From positions 1 through 60,625 of the forward strand of contig NZ_ABIC01000027.1 in NCBI RefSeq assembly GCF_000172075.1: a stretch of DNA of 60,625 nucleotides, written 5' to 3'. Below are positions 53,102-60,625 of this stretch, piece by piece. This stretch comes from Shewanella benthica KT99. GTDB lineage: Bacteria > Pseudomonadota > Gammaproteobacteria > Enterobacterales > Shewanellaceae. The translations under genes and the position numbers were made by a program. The first letter of the stretch is position 1, and each line of letters begins with the position of its first letter. Below the pieces are notes generated by a model. It did not search any database. It worked only from the letters and a program-made list of their open reading frames with translations, and was not told the DNA's origin.

Positions 53102-53539
53102 CTAATCTCCAGGTGAATCTGTCATCAAACCTACCGATGGTACGCCCACACTTTGTAAGCTCACCATCAACTGAATCACTTTTTCATAGGTAATACTTCT
53201 ATCGGCTTTTACCACCACAGGGCGCTCGGGCTCCAATAAAATAATGGCGCCCACACGAGTGGCAACCTCTTCAAGATCTAAGGGCTCCTTCGAACTTGAG
53301 CTGCCCACATCCAAAAAATAGTCCCCGTAAGCATCGATAGAAGCGACGATCGGCGGCTTACTATCGGCAGGAAGCGCCTCAGATGCCGCCTGAGGGAGAT
53401 CCACTTTCACCCCTTGAGTGACCATCGGCGCCGTCACCATGAAGATGATCAACAACACCAACATCACATCGATATATGGCACCACATTGATCTCGGCAAC
53501 GAGACGCCGGCGTTTTCGCTGATAATAACCCTGCTGCAT
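53102..53539 (-). CDS. tolR: Tol-Pal system protein TolR
   Basis: 145 aa ExbD/TolR protein. One membrane helix with the conserved proton-path Asp in YIDVMLVLLIIFMVTAPM, then a periplasmic domain. Starts within the last base of the tolQ stop, so the two are coupled. Confidence 0.97.
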   Translation of the reverse strand: MQQGYYQRKRRRLVAEINVVPYIDVMLVLLIIFMVTAPMVTQGVKVDLPQAASEALPADSKPPIVASIDAYGDYFLDVGSSSSKEPLDLEEVATRVGAIILLEPERPVVVKADRSITYEKVIQLMVSLQSVGVPSVGLMTDSPGD

Positions 53540-54228
53540 TAGCTTTCATCCTTGTCACTGTATGCTTGACGATGCAAGATACTGGAAAACTCCTCCATGA
53601 AGTTCGCATAGGACATCTCAACACTGTCCACCAGAGTCGTAAAGCGGTTATAGCCGATAACGGCCGGAATAGCCGCGAACAGACCCATGGCCGTGGCGAT
53701 CAAGGCTTCGGCTATACCCGGAGCGACCATGGCAAGGGTGGCATTTTCCACCGCACCGATGGCAATAAAGGAGTTCATGATCCCCCAAACTGTACCAAAT
53801 AAACCAATATAAGGACTGGTAGATCCGATTGTGGCTAACAGAGGTAAGTGAGTTTCAAGCTTTTCCATCTCGCGAGACAGAGAGACACGCATGGCGCGAT
53901 AACTGCCGTTCATTACGGCATCTGGAACCTTGCTATTGAGCTTACTTAATCTTGCATACTCTTTAAAACCTGTATGGAACAGGGTTTCCAATCCGGTATT
54001 GCTATCTTGTCTGACCGATAGCTCTTTATAGAGTTTGTTGAGATCCACTCCAGACCAAAACTTATCCTCAAACTTGAGGACATTTTTCTTTGCAGCGCTT
54101 AATAAACGACTACGTTGAATGATAACGGCCCATGACATCACAGACAGCCCCAGCAAGGTAAGCATTACAAATTTAACCAATATACTGGCTTGTAAAAATA
54201 ACCCTATAATTGAAATATCAGCTTCCAC
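53539..54228 (-). CDS. tolQ: Tol-Pal system protein TolQ
   Basis: 229-aa ExbB/TolQ proton channel with three membrane helices: [20 protein letters not shown], the pair around [26 protein letters not shown] and [27 protein letters not shown]. Works with TolR to drive TolA. Overlaps ybgC by 11 bp. Confidence 0.97.
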   Translation of the reverse strand: MEADISIIGLFLQASILVKFVMLTLLGLSVMSWAVIIQRSRLLSAAKKNVLKFEDKFWSGVDLNKLYKELSVRQDSNTGLETLFHTGFKEYARLSKLNSKVPDAVMNGSYRAMRVSLSREMEKLETHLPLLATIGSTSPYIGLFGTVWGIMNSFIAIGAVENATLAMVAPGIAEALIATAMGLFAAIPAVIGYNRFTTLVDSVEMSYANFMEEFSSILHRQAYSDKDES

Positions 54229-54616
54229 CTTTAAACTCCTGAACTATATTTTTAGGGATGGCACGAGGTCGCATACGCGATAGAGAGATACAGGCAACTA
54301 AGACTTTCGCCTCACAATATATTACGCCCTGCTCGTCAATTAACTTTTGTTCAAACATCAAAGATGCTTTCTTCAAATCTGTGACAACGGTTTCGACGAT
54401 AAAGTTCTGCTCAAATCTCGCTGCACGGCAAAAATTTAATTCGGCCCTTTTAACCACAAAGGCAATATCATCGGCCAACAGAGCGGCCTGCTTCACTCCC
54501 ATGGCCTTCAGCCACTCGGTACGAGCTCGCTCAAAAAAGTTAAGATAATTTGAATGATAAACAACGCCACTTGCATCGGTATCTTCGTAATAGACAGAAA
54601 TAGGCCAACGAAACAT
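54218..54616 (-). CDS. ybgC: Tol-Pal-associated acyl-CoA thioesterase YbgC
   Basis: 132 aa hotdog thioesterase, first gene of the tol operon. Active-site motif [28 protein letters not shown] with catalytic Asp. Cleaves short acyl-CoAs in vitro; link to envelope function is through operon position. The promoter should lie in 54617-54730. Confidence 0.95.
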   Translation of the reverse strand: MFRWPISVYYEDTDASGVVYHSNYLNFFERARTEWLKAMGVKQAALLADDIAFVVKRAELNFCRAARFEQNFIVETVVTDLKKASLMFEQKLIDEQGVIYCEAKVLVACISLSRMRPRAIPKNIVQEFKGGS

Positions 54617-54728
54617 GAATTATAAGCGCCAATCATGAGAGGAAATAGAGGCCTACTATACCTAGACCCAATGCAATTGTGAATGCTTGCCCTGCTTAGA
54701 AGTGGGTGATAATCATAAAAAATTGTTA

Positions 54729-54757
54729 ATAAAAAAGAGGAACCAGGCTCCTCTTTT
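54729..54757 (-). terminator. Terminator of the S9 peptidase gene
   Basis: On the minus strand AAAAGAGGA / TCCTCTTTT stem followed by T6. Confidence 0.85.
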
Positions 54758-54784
54758 CTGCATCATTTCACGATTACATGCTTA

Positions 54785-56935
54785 TCAATTAACTTTTGCC
54801 GGTATTTTTAACCCGAAACTTTCAAAAAGAAAGCTGTAGATATCGGCAAATTCATCGATTTTCATCGATGTCGGCTTACCCGCACCATGACCCGCCTTAG
54901 TTTCGATACGCATTATGATAGGCGCATCTCCCTGTTGCTTCGCCTGCATCATGGCAGCAAACTTAAAGCTATGCAGCGGCACCACTCTGTCGTCATGATC
55001 GGCTGTCATCACCATAGTCGCCGGATAGCTACGCTTGGTCACGTTATGATATGGAGAATAAGCCAACAAGGCCGGAAACTGCTCGGCAATATCCGCGCTG
55101 CCATATTCACTGGTCCAGGCCCAACCGATGGTGAACTTGTGGAACCTGAGCATATCGAGCACACCAACGGCCGGTAACACGGCGGCAAACAACTCTGGAC
55201 GCTGAGTCAATGTCGCGCCCATCAATAAACCACCGTTACTGCGGCCATAGGCCCCCAGCTTAGTTTTATTGGTGTAGTTCTCCTCGATTAAATATTCTGC
55301 CGCCGCATAATAGTCATCGAATACGCTCTGCTTCTTATCTAACATGCCAGCCTGATGCCAGCTCTCGCCGTACTCGGCGCCGCCTCTTAAGTTTGGTACC
55401 GCATAGATCCCACCCATGTCCATCCAGGCTATGTTGGCCGGACTGAATCTTGGCGTCAGCGAGATAGCGAAGCCGCCGTAGGCGTATAACAGAGTCGGGT
55501 TTGCGCCATTCTTCTGCATGCCTTCCTTGTATGAGATCATCATAGGTACGCGAGTACCATCTTTACTGGTATAGAAAATTTGTTCCGAAGTGTAATCCTC
55601 AGGCTTGAATGACACCTTGGGCTCGGCGTAAATTGATGATTCACCCGTCTTGAAATCAAACCTGTAAGTTGTCTTAGGTTGCACGTAGCTATTATAGACA
55701 TAATAAAAATAGTCTTTACTGCGCTTACCATAAGGACCGGTGACCTTGCCTTTACCAGGAAGCGTAACGTTTTGGCGCTTTACCCCATTCATGCTAAAGA
55801 TTGATAGTTTTCCGAGCACATCATGCAGATAACTCACCACCAAGTGATCGTTAATAATTGCAATATTGCTGATTGGATCACTCGACTCGGCAATGAGGGT
55901 TTGCCAATTTGCCTTATCACTGTGATTGATATCGATTGCTATCACTTTACCGTTCGGTGCATCGAGATCTGTCTTAAAATAAAACACCGACTTATCGTTG
56001 CCTAAGAAAGTGTATTCGGCTTCCAGATCGGTGATCAACGCCACCACTTCAGCTGGCTTCTCCAGCGACTGATAGAAGAAGCGATTACGTGTGTCAGTTC
56101 CTTGGGAGATAGAAAGCAGCAAATAATCACCCGCTTCGGAGACTTCAATACCGAAACCCCAGTCTTTATTTTGCGGACGCTCATAGACGAGCTTATCGCT
56201 CACCTGTTCTGTCCCTATCTGATGAAAATAAACTTTCTGATTGAAGTTAACATCGGCCAGTAAATTGCCACCAGTTGGCGCATCATATCGAGCGTAATAC
56301 ACACCGGTATTATCTTTGTTCCACACCGCTTTTGAGAATTTAATCCATTTCAGCTCGTCATCGAGCTTCACTCCGGTTTTGACATCGACAAATTGCCACT
56401 GTTGCCAATCTGAACCCGACTTAGAAACACCATAAGCTAGAGTCTTGCCATCACCACTGACCGAGACACCCGATAAAGCCACGGTACCATCACTCGATAG
56501 CATGTTTGGATCCAATACGACTTTCTCATCCCCATTGGCAGCTGTAACATAAAGTACCGATTGAGCCTGCAGACCGTTATTTCTATAGCAGAAGGTGTTT
56601 TTACCATGTTCGAACGGTGCCGATACCTTCTGGTAATTCCACAACTCGGTGATTCGATCGACCACGGCTTGTTTGTTTTTTATGCCAGAGAGGTATGCCT
56701 TTCCCTCTGCTTGCTGCATCTTCACCCAAGCTTGGGTTTGCTCCGTGTCTTGTTCAAGAAAACGATAAGGGTCTGCAACTTGCACTCCATGGATGGTTTC
56801 AATCATCCCGGTATCCATTGTGACCGATGCAGGTTTTTGCTCTGATTCTTGCTGCGCTGTCTGACACCCCATAAGCGCAAGGGCTAAACTCGCTATTAAT
56901 AGGTGCTGCTTTGTCAATTTTCTTTTAAATATCAT
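54785..56935 (-). CDS. Prolyl oligopeptidase-family (S9A) lipoprotein
   Basis: 716 aa from ATG 56935 (MIFKRKLTKQHLLIASLALA) with lipobox LMGCQT, so a membrane-anchored periplasmic enzyme. N-terminal propeller (about 60-440; starts IHGVQVADPYRFLEQDTEQTQAWV) and C-terminal hydrolase domain with the serine in GRSNGGLLMG (about S566), Asp in ADHDDRVVP and His in KAGHGAGKP. Cleaves after proline in short peptides. ATG 57070 is in frame but adds 45 residues before the signal and is rejected. Single gene; 618 bp of non-coding DNA lie upstream. Confidence 0.93.
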   Translation of the reverse strand: MIFKRKLTKQHLLIASLALALMGCQTAQQESEQKPASVTMDTGMIETIHGVQVADPYRFLEQDTEQTQAWVKMQQAEGKAYLSGIKNKQAVVDRITELWNYQKVSAPFEHGKNTFCYRNNGLQAQSVLYVTAANGDEKVVLDPNMLSSDGTVALSGVSVSGDGKTLAYGVSKSGSDWQQWQFVDVKTGVKLDDELKWIKFSKAVWNKDNTGVYYARYDAPTGGNLLADVNFNQKVYFHQIGTEQVSDKLVYERPQNKDWGFGIEVSEAGDYLLLSISQGTDTRNRFFYQSLEKPAEVVALITDLEAEYTFLGNDKSVFYFKTDLDAPNGKVIAIDINHSDKANWQTLIAESSDPISNIAIINDHLVVSYLHDVLGKLSIFSMNGVKRQNVTLPGKGKVTGPYGKRSKDYFYYVYNSYVQPKTTYRFDFKTGESSIYAEPKVSFKPEDYTSEQIFYTSKDGTRVPMMISYKEGMQKNGANPTLLYAYGGFAISLTPRFSPANIAWMDMGGIYAVPNLRGGAEYGESWHQAGMLDKKQSVFDDYYAAAEYLIEENYTNKTKLGAYGRSNGGLLMGATLTQRPELFAAVLPAVGVLDMLRFHKFTIGWAWTSEYGSADIAEQFPALLAYSPYHNVTKRSYPATMVMTADHDDRVVPLHSFKFAAMMQAKQQGDAPIIMRIETKAGHGAGKPTSMKIDEFADIYSFLFESFGLKIPAKVN

Positions 56936-57236
56936 GTTTGCTGTCCTGCTGCTGATATTGATGGTATCTCTTATTATCTTTTCTCTAGGCCTAGGCCCAG
57001 CATTGCAAGCCACTATACAAGTAATTATTTTCGAGGCCATCAAAGAATATTTGATGCCGAATGATTGCATCGATAGTCATATCAACAATCCTGTAACATG
57101 GGTTAATTAAGTAGACGTTGAATTATGCAGTTAATTTGCTTAATCAAGCGGAAACCAGCTGATTTAGTGCATTTAAGGATCTAGATCACACTTACCTGTA
57201 TTAGTTATTCTAATGCTAAATGGTATTTTTTCTAGT

Positions 57237-57265
57237 TTGTCAGTTCCGGTGCCTAAGCCTATACT
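57237..57265 (+). promoter_or_regulatory. Sigma70-type promoter of the candidate sRNA
   Basis: TTGTCA (57237-57242), exactly 17 bp, TATACT (57260-57265). Expected start of transcription is near 57272. The half CRP site is centred ~90 bp upstream of that start, a position from which CRP can activate. Confidence 0.65.
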
Positions 57266-57271
57266 GATCTC

Positions 57272-57438
57272 GTTTTCAGGAAGTATCTGTTTTACAGATA
57301 TGAAAACAAGAACTCTTAATTCCCGTGTCTGACACGGGAATTTTATCCCTGGTTCTTATGCTTGACTTCCTTCCTTCAATTTGTTGATTGCAATATATTA
57401 TTTGCGGCCCGCTTAAGTTATTAAGCGGGCTTTTTTTT
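57272..57438 (+). ncRNA. Candidate small RNA (~167 nt), undescribed as far as I can tell
   Basis: From the predicted start the RNA would fold as: (1) GTTTTCA (57272-57278) pairing with TGAAAAC (57301-57307), enclosing TATCTG / CAGATA; (2) AAGAAC (57308-57313) pairing with GTTCTT (57352-57357), enclosing a 12-bp perfect hairpin AATTCCCGTGTC-T-GACACGGGAATT (57318-57342); (3) an unpaired U/C-rich stretch CTTGACTTCCTTCCTTCAATTTG; (4) the intrinsic terminator with U8. No coding gene uses this promoter or terminator. The layout resembles Hfq-type trans-acting sRNAs. I cannot match it to a named family; function is unknown. Confidence 0.6.
57407..57438 (+). terminator. Orphan plus-strand terminator (sRNA end)
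   Basis: GCCCGCTTAA-GTTA-TTAAGCGGGC followed by T8. Its polarity excludes motY and the S9 gene, both on the minus strand. Confidence 0.92.
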
Positions 57439-57478
57439 GCCTAAAATCCTTAGCTCGCCACTGACTAGATTATCAGCA

Positions 57479-57505
57479 ATAAAAAGCCCAGCTTCAAAGC
57501 CGGGC
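57479..57505 (-). terminator. motY terminator
   Basis: Minus strand GCCCGGCTT / AAGCTGGGC stem (one G-T pair) followed by a T run. Confidence 0.85.
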
Positions 57506-57553
57506 CTAATCGCTAACATATTAACCGTATATCATATCCTTTATTTCCATCCA

Positions 57554-58423
57554 TCACATAGGTTTACTAATCCTAATGACAACCCGTCTGTTTCTGCCTC
57601 GTTCGTCTATGCTTGCATTCGAGGCAACGTGACGACGTTCCCCATGGCCAACCGTATGGATACGATCTTGATTGATCCCCGCCGATAAGAAAAAGTTCTT
57701 CACCGAATCTGCACGCTGCTCTGACACTCTCTGGTTGATTGAGCGACCACCATAACTATCCGTATAAGCATCAATCAATACCAGCTCAATTTCAGAGTCA
57801 TAGGCGAGATACTCTTGCACTTTGGCAATCTGTGATTTAGAGAAGCGAGTTAACTCCGAGCCGCCCGACTCATAGGTCAATACAGTAAAGGCGATATCGT
57901 CGAAACTATAAGGCAACAATCCGGCAAGACAGGCCTTAAAGTCTCTGTAATTACGATTGAAATTAACCGCAGAGAGGCCAACGGCAATTTTATTTGCTTG
58001 ATTATACCAATCGGCGTAGTAAAAGGTAGGCTCCATGCCGCGTTCAAGCTCGGCCAACATGGACCAAGCAGCATTACGCGGCACTTCGCCGCTGAAGTAC
58101 TTCTGATAGGTCAGCTCAGTGATCTCTTTAGAAAGAATGCCCGGTCGCCAAGCTGGCGCCATACTCATCAGGGTCGCTTGAGTGACTTGATCGGGTTTAA
58201 GCCACATATCCAAACTGAAATTCAAATTATGGTTTTTACCCGCAATGCTGGTGAACACTGCTTTGCCATAGGCGGGGATATCATGTTCGAGACGACATAT
58301 AATCGGCGTATTGCCACTCAACTTCCACTGTGACTGATCGAGAGAGGCAACATAATGACGCAATTCTGCAGTCGCAAAAAAGGGCATACATAATGTCGAC
58401 GCTATCAATACTTTAAGCCACAT
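57554..58423 (-). CDS. motY: Sodium-driven flagellar motor protein MotY
   Basis: 289 aa with signal peptide (MWLKVLIASTLCMPFFATA). N-terminal domain (about 20-150) for the flagellar T-ring, C-terminal OmpA-like peptidoglycan-binding domain (about 155-285) with IELVLIDAYTDSYGGRSINQRVSEQRADSVKNFFL and GHGERRHVASNAS. Length and domain order match Vibrio MotY, which with MotX holds the PomAB stator at the polar flagellum. Divergent from rnt, a common arrangement in Vibrio and Shewanella. Implies a polar Na+-type flagellum. Confidence 0.92.
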   Translation of the reverse strand: MWLKVLIASTLCMPFFATAELRHYVASLDQSQWKLSGNTPIICRLEHDIPAYGKAVFTSIAGKNHNLNFSLDMWLKPDQVTQATLMSMAPAWRPGILSKEITELTYQKYFSGEVPRNAAWSMLAELERGMEPTFYYADWYNQANKIAVGLSAVNFNRNYRDFKACLAGLLPYSFDDIAFTVLTYESGGSELTRFSKSQIAKVQEYLAYDSEIELVLIDAYTDSYGGRSINQRVSEQRADSVKNFFLSAGINQDRIHTVGHGERRHVASNASIDERGRNRRVVIRISKPM

Positions 58424-58565
58424 ACCTGATACTCATATTAATTCTATTACTTAATGCTATCGGCACACTTTTACAGACCTTTAGCTTAAAAAACAACCAT
58501 TCAGACATGACAGCATTAAGTGCTTGCCTCATAATAGCGGCCTAATAACTATTTGGACACATTCA

Positions 58566-59243
58566 ATGAGCGAGATTTGCGACGCCAACAAATTAAATCA
58601 CCGTTTTAGGGGCTATTTCCCGGTGGTCATCGATGTCGAGACTGCCGGCTTCAATTGCCAAACCGATGCGTTGCTTGAAATCGCCGTCACCATGCTGAAA
58701 ATGGATGATGAAGGTATACTCAGTTTAGACAAGACCCTGCATTACCACATAGAACCGTTCGAAGGAGCAAATTTAGAACCTGACGCCCTCGCCTTCAATG
58801 GCATAGACCCAACGAACCCACTTCGCGGTGCTGTCAGCGAGAAAGAAGCCTTTCTCGAGATCTTCAAAGAGGTCAAGAAGGCGCAGAAAGCCGTCGGCTG
58901 TCACAGAAGCATCATAGTTGCCCACAACGCCGCCTTCGATCATGGCTTTGTGTCCAAGGCCATCGAACGTTGCGCACTTAAACGTACGCCTTTCCATCCT
59001 TTTGCTACCTTCGATACCGCCGCACTTTCAGGTTTAGCACTGGGCCATACTGTGCTCGCCAAAGCCTGTTCGATAGCCGGCATCGACTTCGATAACAGCG
59101 AAGCCCACTCGGCGCTTTACGATACCGAGCGTACCGCCGAGCTCTTCTGCCACATAGTCAACAAGTGGAAAACCCTCGGCGGCTGGCCATTAGCGGTAAA
59201 TCACGACACTGTTGCAACGGCGAGTGAGGCAAGCACAGGTTAA
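58566..59243 (+). CDS. rnt: Ribonuclease T
   Basis: 225 aa DEDDh 3'-5' exonuclease that trims tRNA and other stable RNA 3' ends. Exo motifs: [13 protein letters not shown] (DxE), [14 protein letters not shown] and the [11 protein letters not shown] end. ATG 58566 ([21 protein letters not shown]) fits family N-termini; an in-frame ATG at 58524 adds 14 residues. Likely matures the many tRNA-Lys transcripts made at 47.8-49.2 kb, among others. Confidence 0.95.
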   Translation: MSEICDANKLNHRFRGYFPVVIDVETAGFNCQTDALLEIAVTMLKMDDEGILSLDKTLHYHIEPFEGANLEPDALAFNGIDPTNPLRGAVSEKEAFLEIFKEVKKAQKAVGCHRSIIVAHNAAFDHGFVSKAIERCALKRTPFHPFATFDTAALSGLALGHTVLAKACSIAGIDFDNSEAHSALYDTERTAELFCHIVNKWKTLGGWPLAVNHDTVATASEASTG

Positions 59244-59273
59244 TAAGCTTAAATCTAAGAATTAAGCAGACAC

Positions 59274-59297
59274 AAAAAAACCGCGATAATCGCGGCT
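59274..59297. terminator. rnt / peroxiredoxin terminator
   Basis: CCGCGATAATCGCGG palindrome with A7 on the left, giving U7 for the minus-strand peroxiredoxin transcript; weaker T content on the right. Confidence 0.8.
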
Positions 59298-59334
59298 TTC
59301 CTTAATGCTTTAGACTAACGATAATCGGTTAAGA

Positions 59335-59940
59335 TTATAGAGAATCTGCATTATCGCTTAGGTAAGCAGCAACGCCTTCTGCGCTTGCGTCCATACCTTT
59401 GTCGCCTTTTTCCCAGCCAGCAGGACAAACGTCACCGTGCTCTTCGTGGAACTGAAGTGCATCGATCATACGCAGCATTTCGTCGACATTACGACCGAGT
59501 GGAAGATCGTTAACCACTTGATGACGAACCGTGCCTTCTTTGTCGATGAGGAAAGAACCACGGAAAGCAACACCAGCTTCAGGATGCTCAACGCCGTATG
59601 CCTTACAAATCTCATGCTTAACATCAGCAACAAGCGTGTACTTAACCGGACCAATGCCACCTTCAGCAACCGGTGTGTTACGCCATGCGTTGTGAGTGAA
59701 TTGTGAATCAATAGAAACACCGATCACTTCCACACCACGCTTCTTGAACTCTTCCATACGATGATCGAAGGCGATCAGCTCAGATGGGCAAACGAAAGTA
59801 AAATCAAGTGGGTAGAAAAATACTACCGTGGGTTTGCCTTTGGTGGCTTCAGCTAGGTTGAAGCTATCGACGATTTCGCCGTTACCAAGTACAGCTGCAG
59901 CAGTAAAATCAGGTGCCTTACGGCCTACTAATACGCTCAT
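59335..59940 (-). CDS. Typical 2-Cys peroxiredoxin (AhpC/Prx1 type)
   Basis: 201 aa peroxidase for H2O2 and organic peroxides. Peroxidatic Cys in FYPLDFTFVCPSELIAF (about residue 50), resolving Cys in EEHGDVCPAGWEKGD (about 171). No AhpF gene adjoining, so thioredoxin may be the reductant. A promoter TTGTAT-16-TATAAT lies on the minus strand at 59994-60021. Confidence 0.95.
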   Translation of the reverse strand: MSVLVGRKAPDFTAAAVLGNGEIVDSFNLAEATKGKPTVVFFYPLDFTFVCPSELIAFDHRMEEFKKRGVEVIGVSIDSQFTHNAWRNTPVAEGGIGPVKYTLVADVKHEICKAYGVEHPEAGVAFRGSFLIDKEGTVRHQVVNDLPLGRNVDEMLRMIDALQFHEEHGDVCPAGWEKGDKGMDASAEGVAAYLSDNADSL

Positions 59941-60252
59941 TTTATATCTCCATCTATGGATTGAAAAACGCTTTTCATTTTAAATCTTAAGGCATTATAG
60001 GCAGTGTTTTCCTGCATACAAGCTTTTTGCGACGAATATCACCTTTATTAATTGAATCTTCATCCCTTGGTATATTAAGGCATCGTAATAAACTTACCGA
60101 CACTGGGGTTATTTACAAAAATTAACTATTTATGTCCACACTGAGTGAACAAACTCTCAGTTTTAACAGATATATCCTCAGTCTACTGGACAAGGCAAGC
60201 CTAGCTAAGCAAGAATGTCTGCCCAACTGAAGATAAGAAAGAATCTATTGAT
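59941..60252. other. 312-bp divergent spacer
   Basis: Holds the peroxiredoxin promoter (TATAAT at 59994-59999, TTGTAT at 60016-60021, minus strand) and the 5' region of the transporter gene. A few small hairpins but no riboswitch I can recognise. Confidence 0.5.
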
Positions 60253-60625
60253 ATGAACGCTGTCGTCATCGCTGTTTGCCTCATGCTAGGCCTAAGTTTA
60301 GCCCGGGTAAATGTTGTAATCGCACTCACAGTAAGTGCACTCGTCGCAGGTCTGGTTGGGGGAATGAGTCTTCAACAATCGGTGGATGCATTTAACACCG
60401 GCTTAGGTGGTGGCGCACAAATTGCGTTAAGCTACGCACTCCTAGGCGCTTTTGCCGTGGCTCTGTCACATTCAGGCTTAACCACGCTTATTTCCAGAAA
60501 GGTCATTTCGCTACTGGGAAAAGAACAGAACGGCGCTAATATGAATCGCGTTCGTTGGATCCTGTTACTGGCTATCCTAGCCAGTAACAGGATCCAACCT
60601 TTGCAGCACACTGGACTGGCCGTCG
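60253..60625 (+). CDS. NhaC-type Na+/H+ antiporter-family transporter (partial)
   Basis: Open to the window end. The start MNAVVIAVCLMLGLSLARVNVV and the helices after it (IALTVSALVAGLVGGMSL, GGGAQIALSYALLGAFAVALSHSGL) fit the COG2056 branch of the NhaC superfamily. Real sequence appears to end at about LLLAILA (near 60580); the residues after it (SNRIQPLQHTGLAV) come from an inverted copy of the gene plus vector-like DNA and are not native. Substrate unknown; Na+/H+ exchange or amino acid transport are both described for relatives. Confidence 0.75.
   Translation, partial: MNAVVIAVCLMLGLSLARVNVVIALTVSALVAGLVGGMSLQQSVDAFNTGLGGGAQIALSYALLGAFAVALSHSGLTTLISRKVISLLGKEQNGANMNRVRWILLLAILASNRIQPLQHTGLAV
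60555..60625. other. Fold-back palindrome and vector-like end
   Basis: Arms 60555-60574 and 60578-60597 are perfect 20-bp inverted copies with a 3-nt loop. The following 28 bases include CAGCACACTGG, like a BstXI cloning adaptor, and end ACTGGCCGTCG, identical to the lacZ-alpha/M13 forward primer region of common cloning vectors. Best read as a library artefact at a contig end. Confidence 0.8.

Larger units (their letters stand above)
56936..57553. other. 618-bp non-coding region holding a candidate sRNA gene
   Basis: Between two minus-strand genes. Contains the S9 promoter region, a CRP-like half site (GATCTAGATCACA, about 57178-57190), a strong plus-strand promoter, two hairpins and a plus-strand terminator (57237-57438), and the motY terminator (57479-57505). 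No ORF of note. Confidence 0.7.

Noticed and set aside
56936..57070. N-terminal extension of the S9 peptidase from ATG 57070
   Set aside because: It would place 45 residues before a good lipoprotein signal with lipobox, which must be N-terminal.
60000..60252. Lysine riboswitch before the NhaC-type transporter
   Set aside because: Some lysine transporters of this superfamily carry one, but I cannot find the conserved core or its stems in this leader.

Overview
The window looks like a chromosomal contig from a marine gammaproteobacterium of the genus Shewanella. The basis is gene content and order recognised by eye (no search was run): a PqiA-type protein split into two ORFs ahead of a seven-domain MCE protein, an infA/clpA/clpS/cspD/monomeric-icd block, ydiJ-ppsA-ppsR-aroH, a CrbS/CrbR-acs acetate locus, ybgC-tolQRAB-pal-cpoB followed by tRNA-Lys genes, and motY divergent from rnt. 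Several broken genes and dispersed repeats would suit the cold or deep-sea branch of the genus, but that is inference. The last ~45 bases look like a cloning or assembly artefact, so the window probably ends at a draft-contig end.

Layout. 1-5.1 kb: letA-like halves, letB-like MCE tunnel, diguanylate cyclase. 5.1-9.8 kb: dispersed repeat copy A, metC with a MetJ-type operator, a beta-lactamase-fold hydrolase, a Nif3-family gene, two broken small genes. 9.8-14.8 kb: N-degron and start-up genes (aat, bpt, infA, clpA, clpS, cspD). 14.9-22.9 kb: icd, rluE, mnmA, hflD, purB, roxA. 23-26.5 kb: DUF4826 protein, leucine dehydrogenase with a LiuR-type operator, small hypothetical, MarR regulator, DUF1285 protein. 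26.5-34.3 kb: ydiJ, ppsA and ppsR with a HexR-type site between them, aroH-like DAHP synthase. 34.3-44 kb: repeat copy B, thioesterase, crbR, a nonsense-broken amine oxidase, an FAH-family gene with a fresh 33-bp duplication, crbS, acs. 44-47.4 kb: radD-like helicase, grxA, a twice-broken DcaP-type porin. 47.6-49.4 kb: tRNA-Lys array with six intact genes and several tRNA-like remnants, three units being a 329-bp tandem repeat. 49.5-54.6 kb: Tol-Pal operon. 54.8-60 kb: S9 peptidase lipoprotein, a candidate small RNA, motY, rnt, peroxiredoxin. 60.25 kb to end: truncated NhaC-like transporter.

How the genes fit together: aat and bpt add destabilising N-terminal residues, ClpS hands such proteins to ClpAP, so one 4.5-kb block holds most of the N-degron pathway. 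PpsA, its regulator PpsR and AroH manage PEP supply and use. CrbS/CrbR presumably sense the need for acetate use and switch on acs. Tol-Pal and LetAB-type proteins maintain the envelope. The strongest candidate for something undescribed is the intergenic transcript unit at 57237-57438: a sigma70-like promoter, two designed-looking hairpins and a strong terminator, with no coding gene attached.
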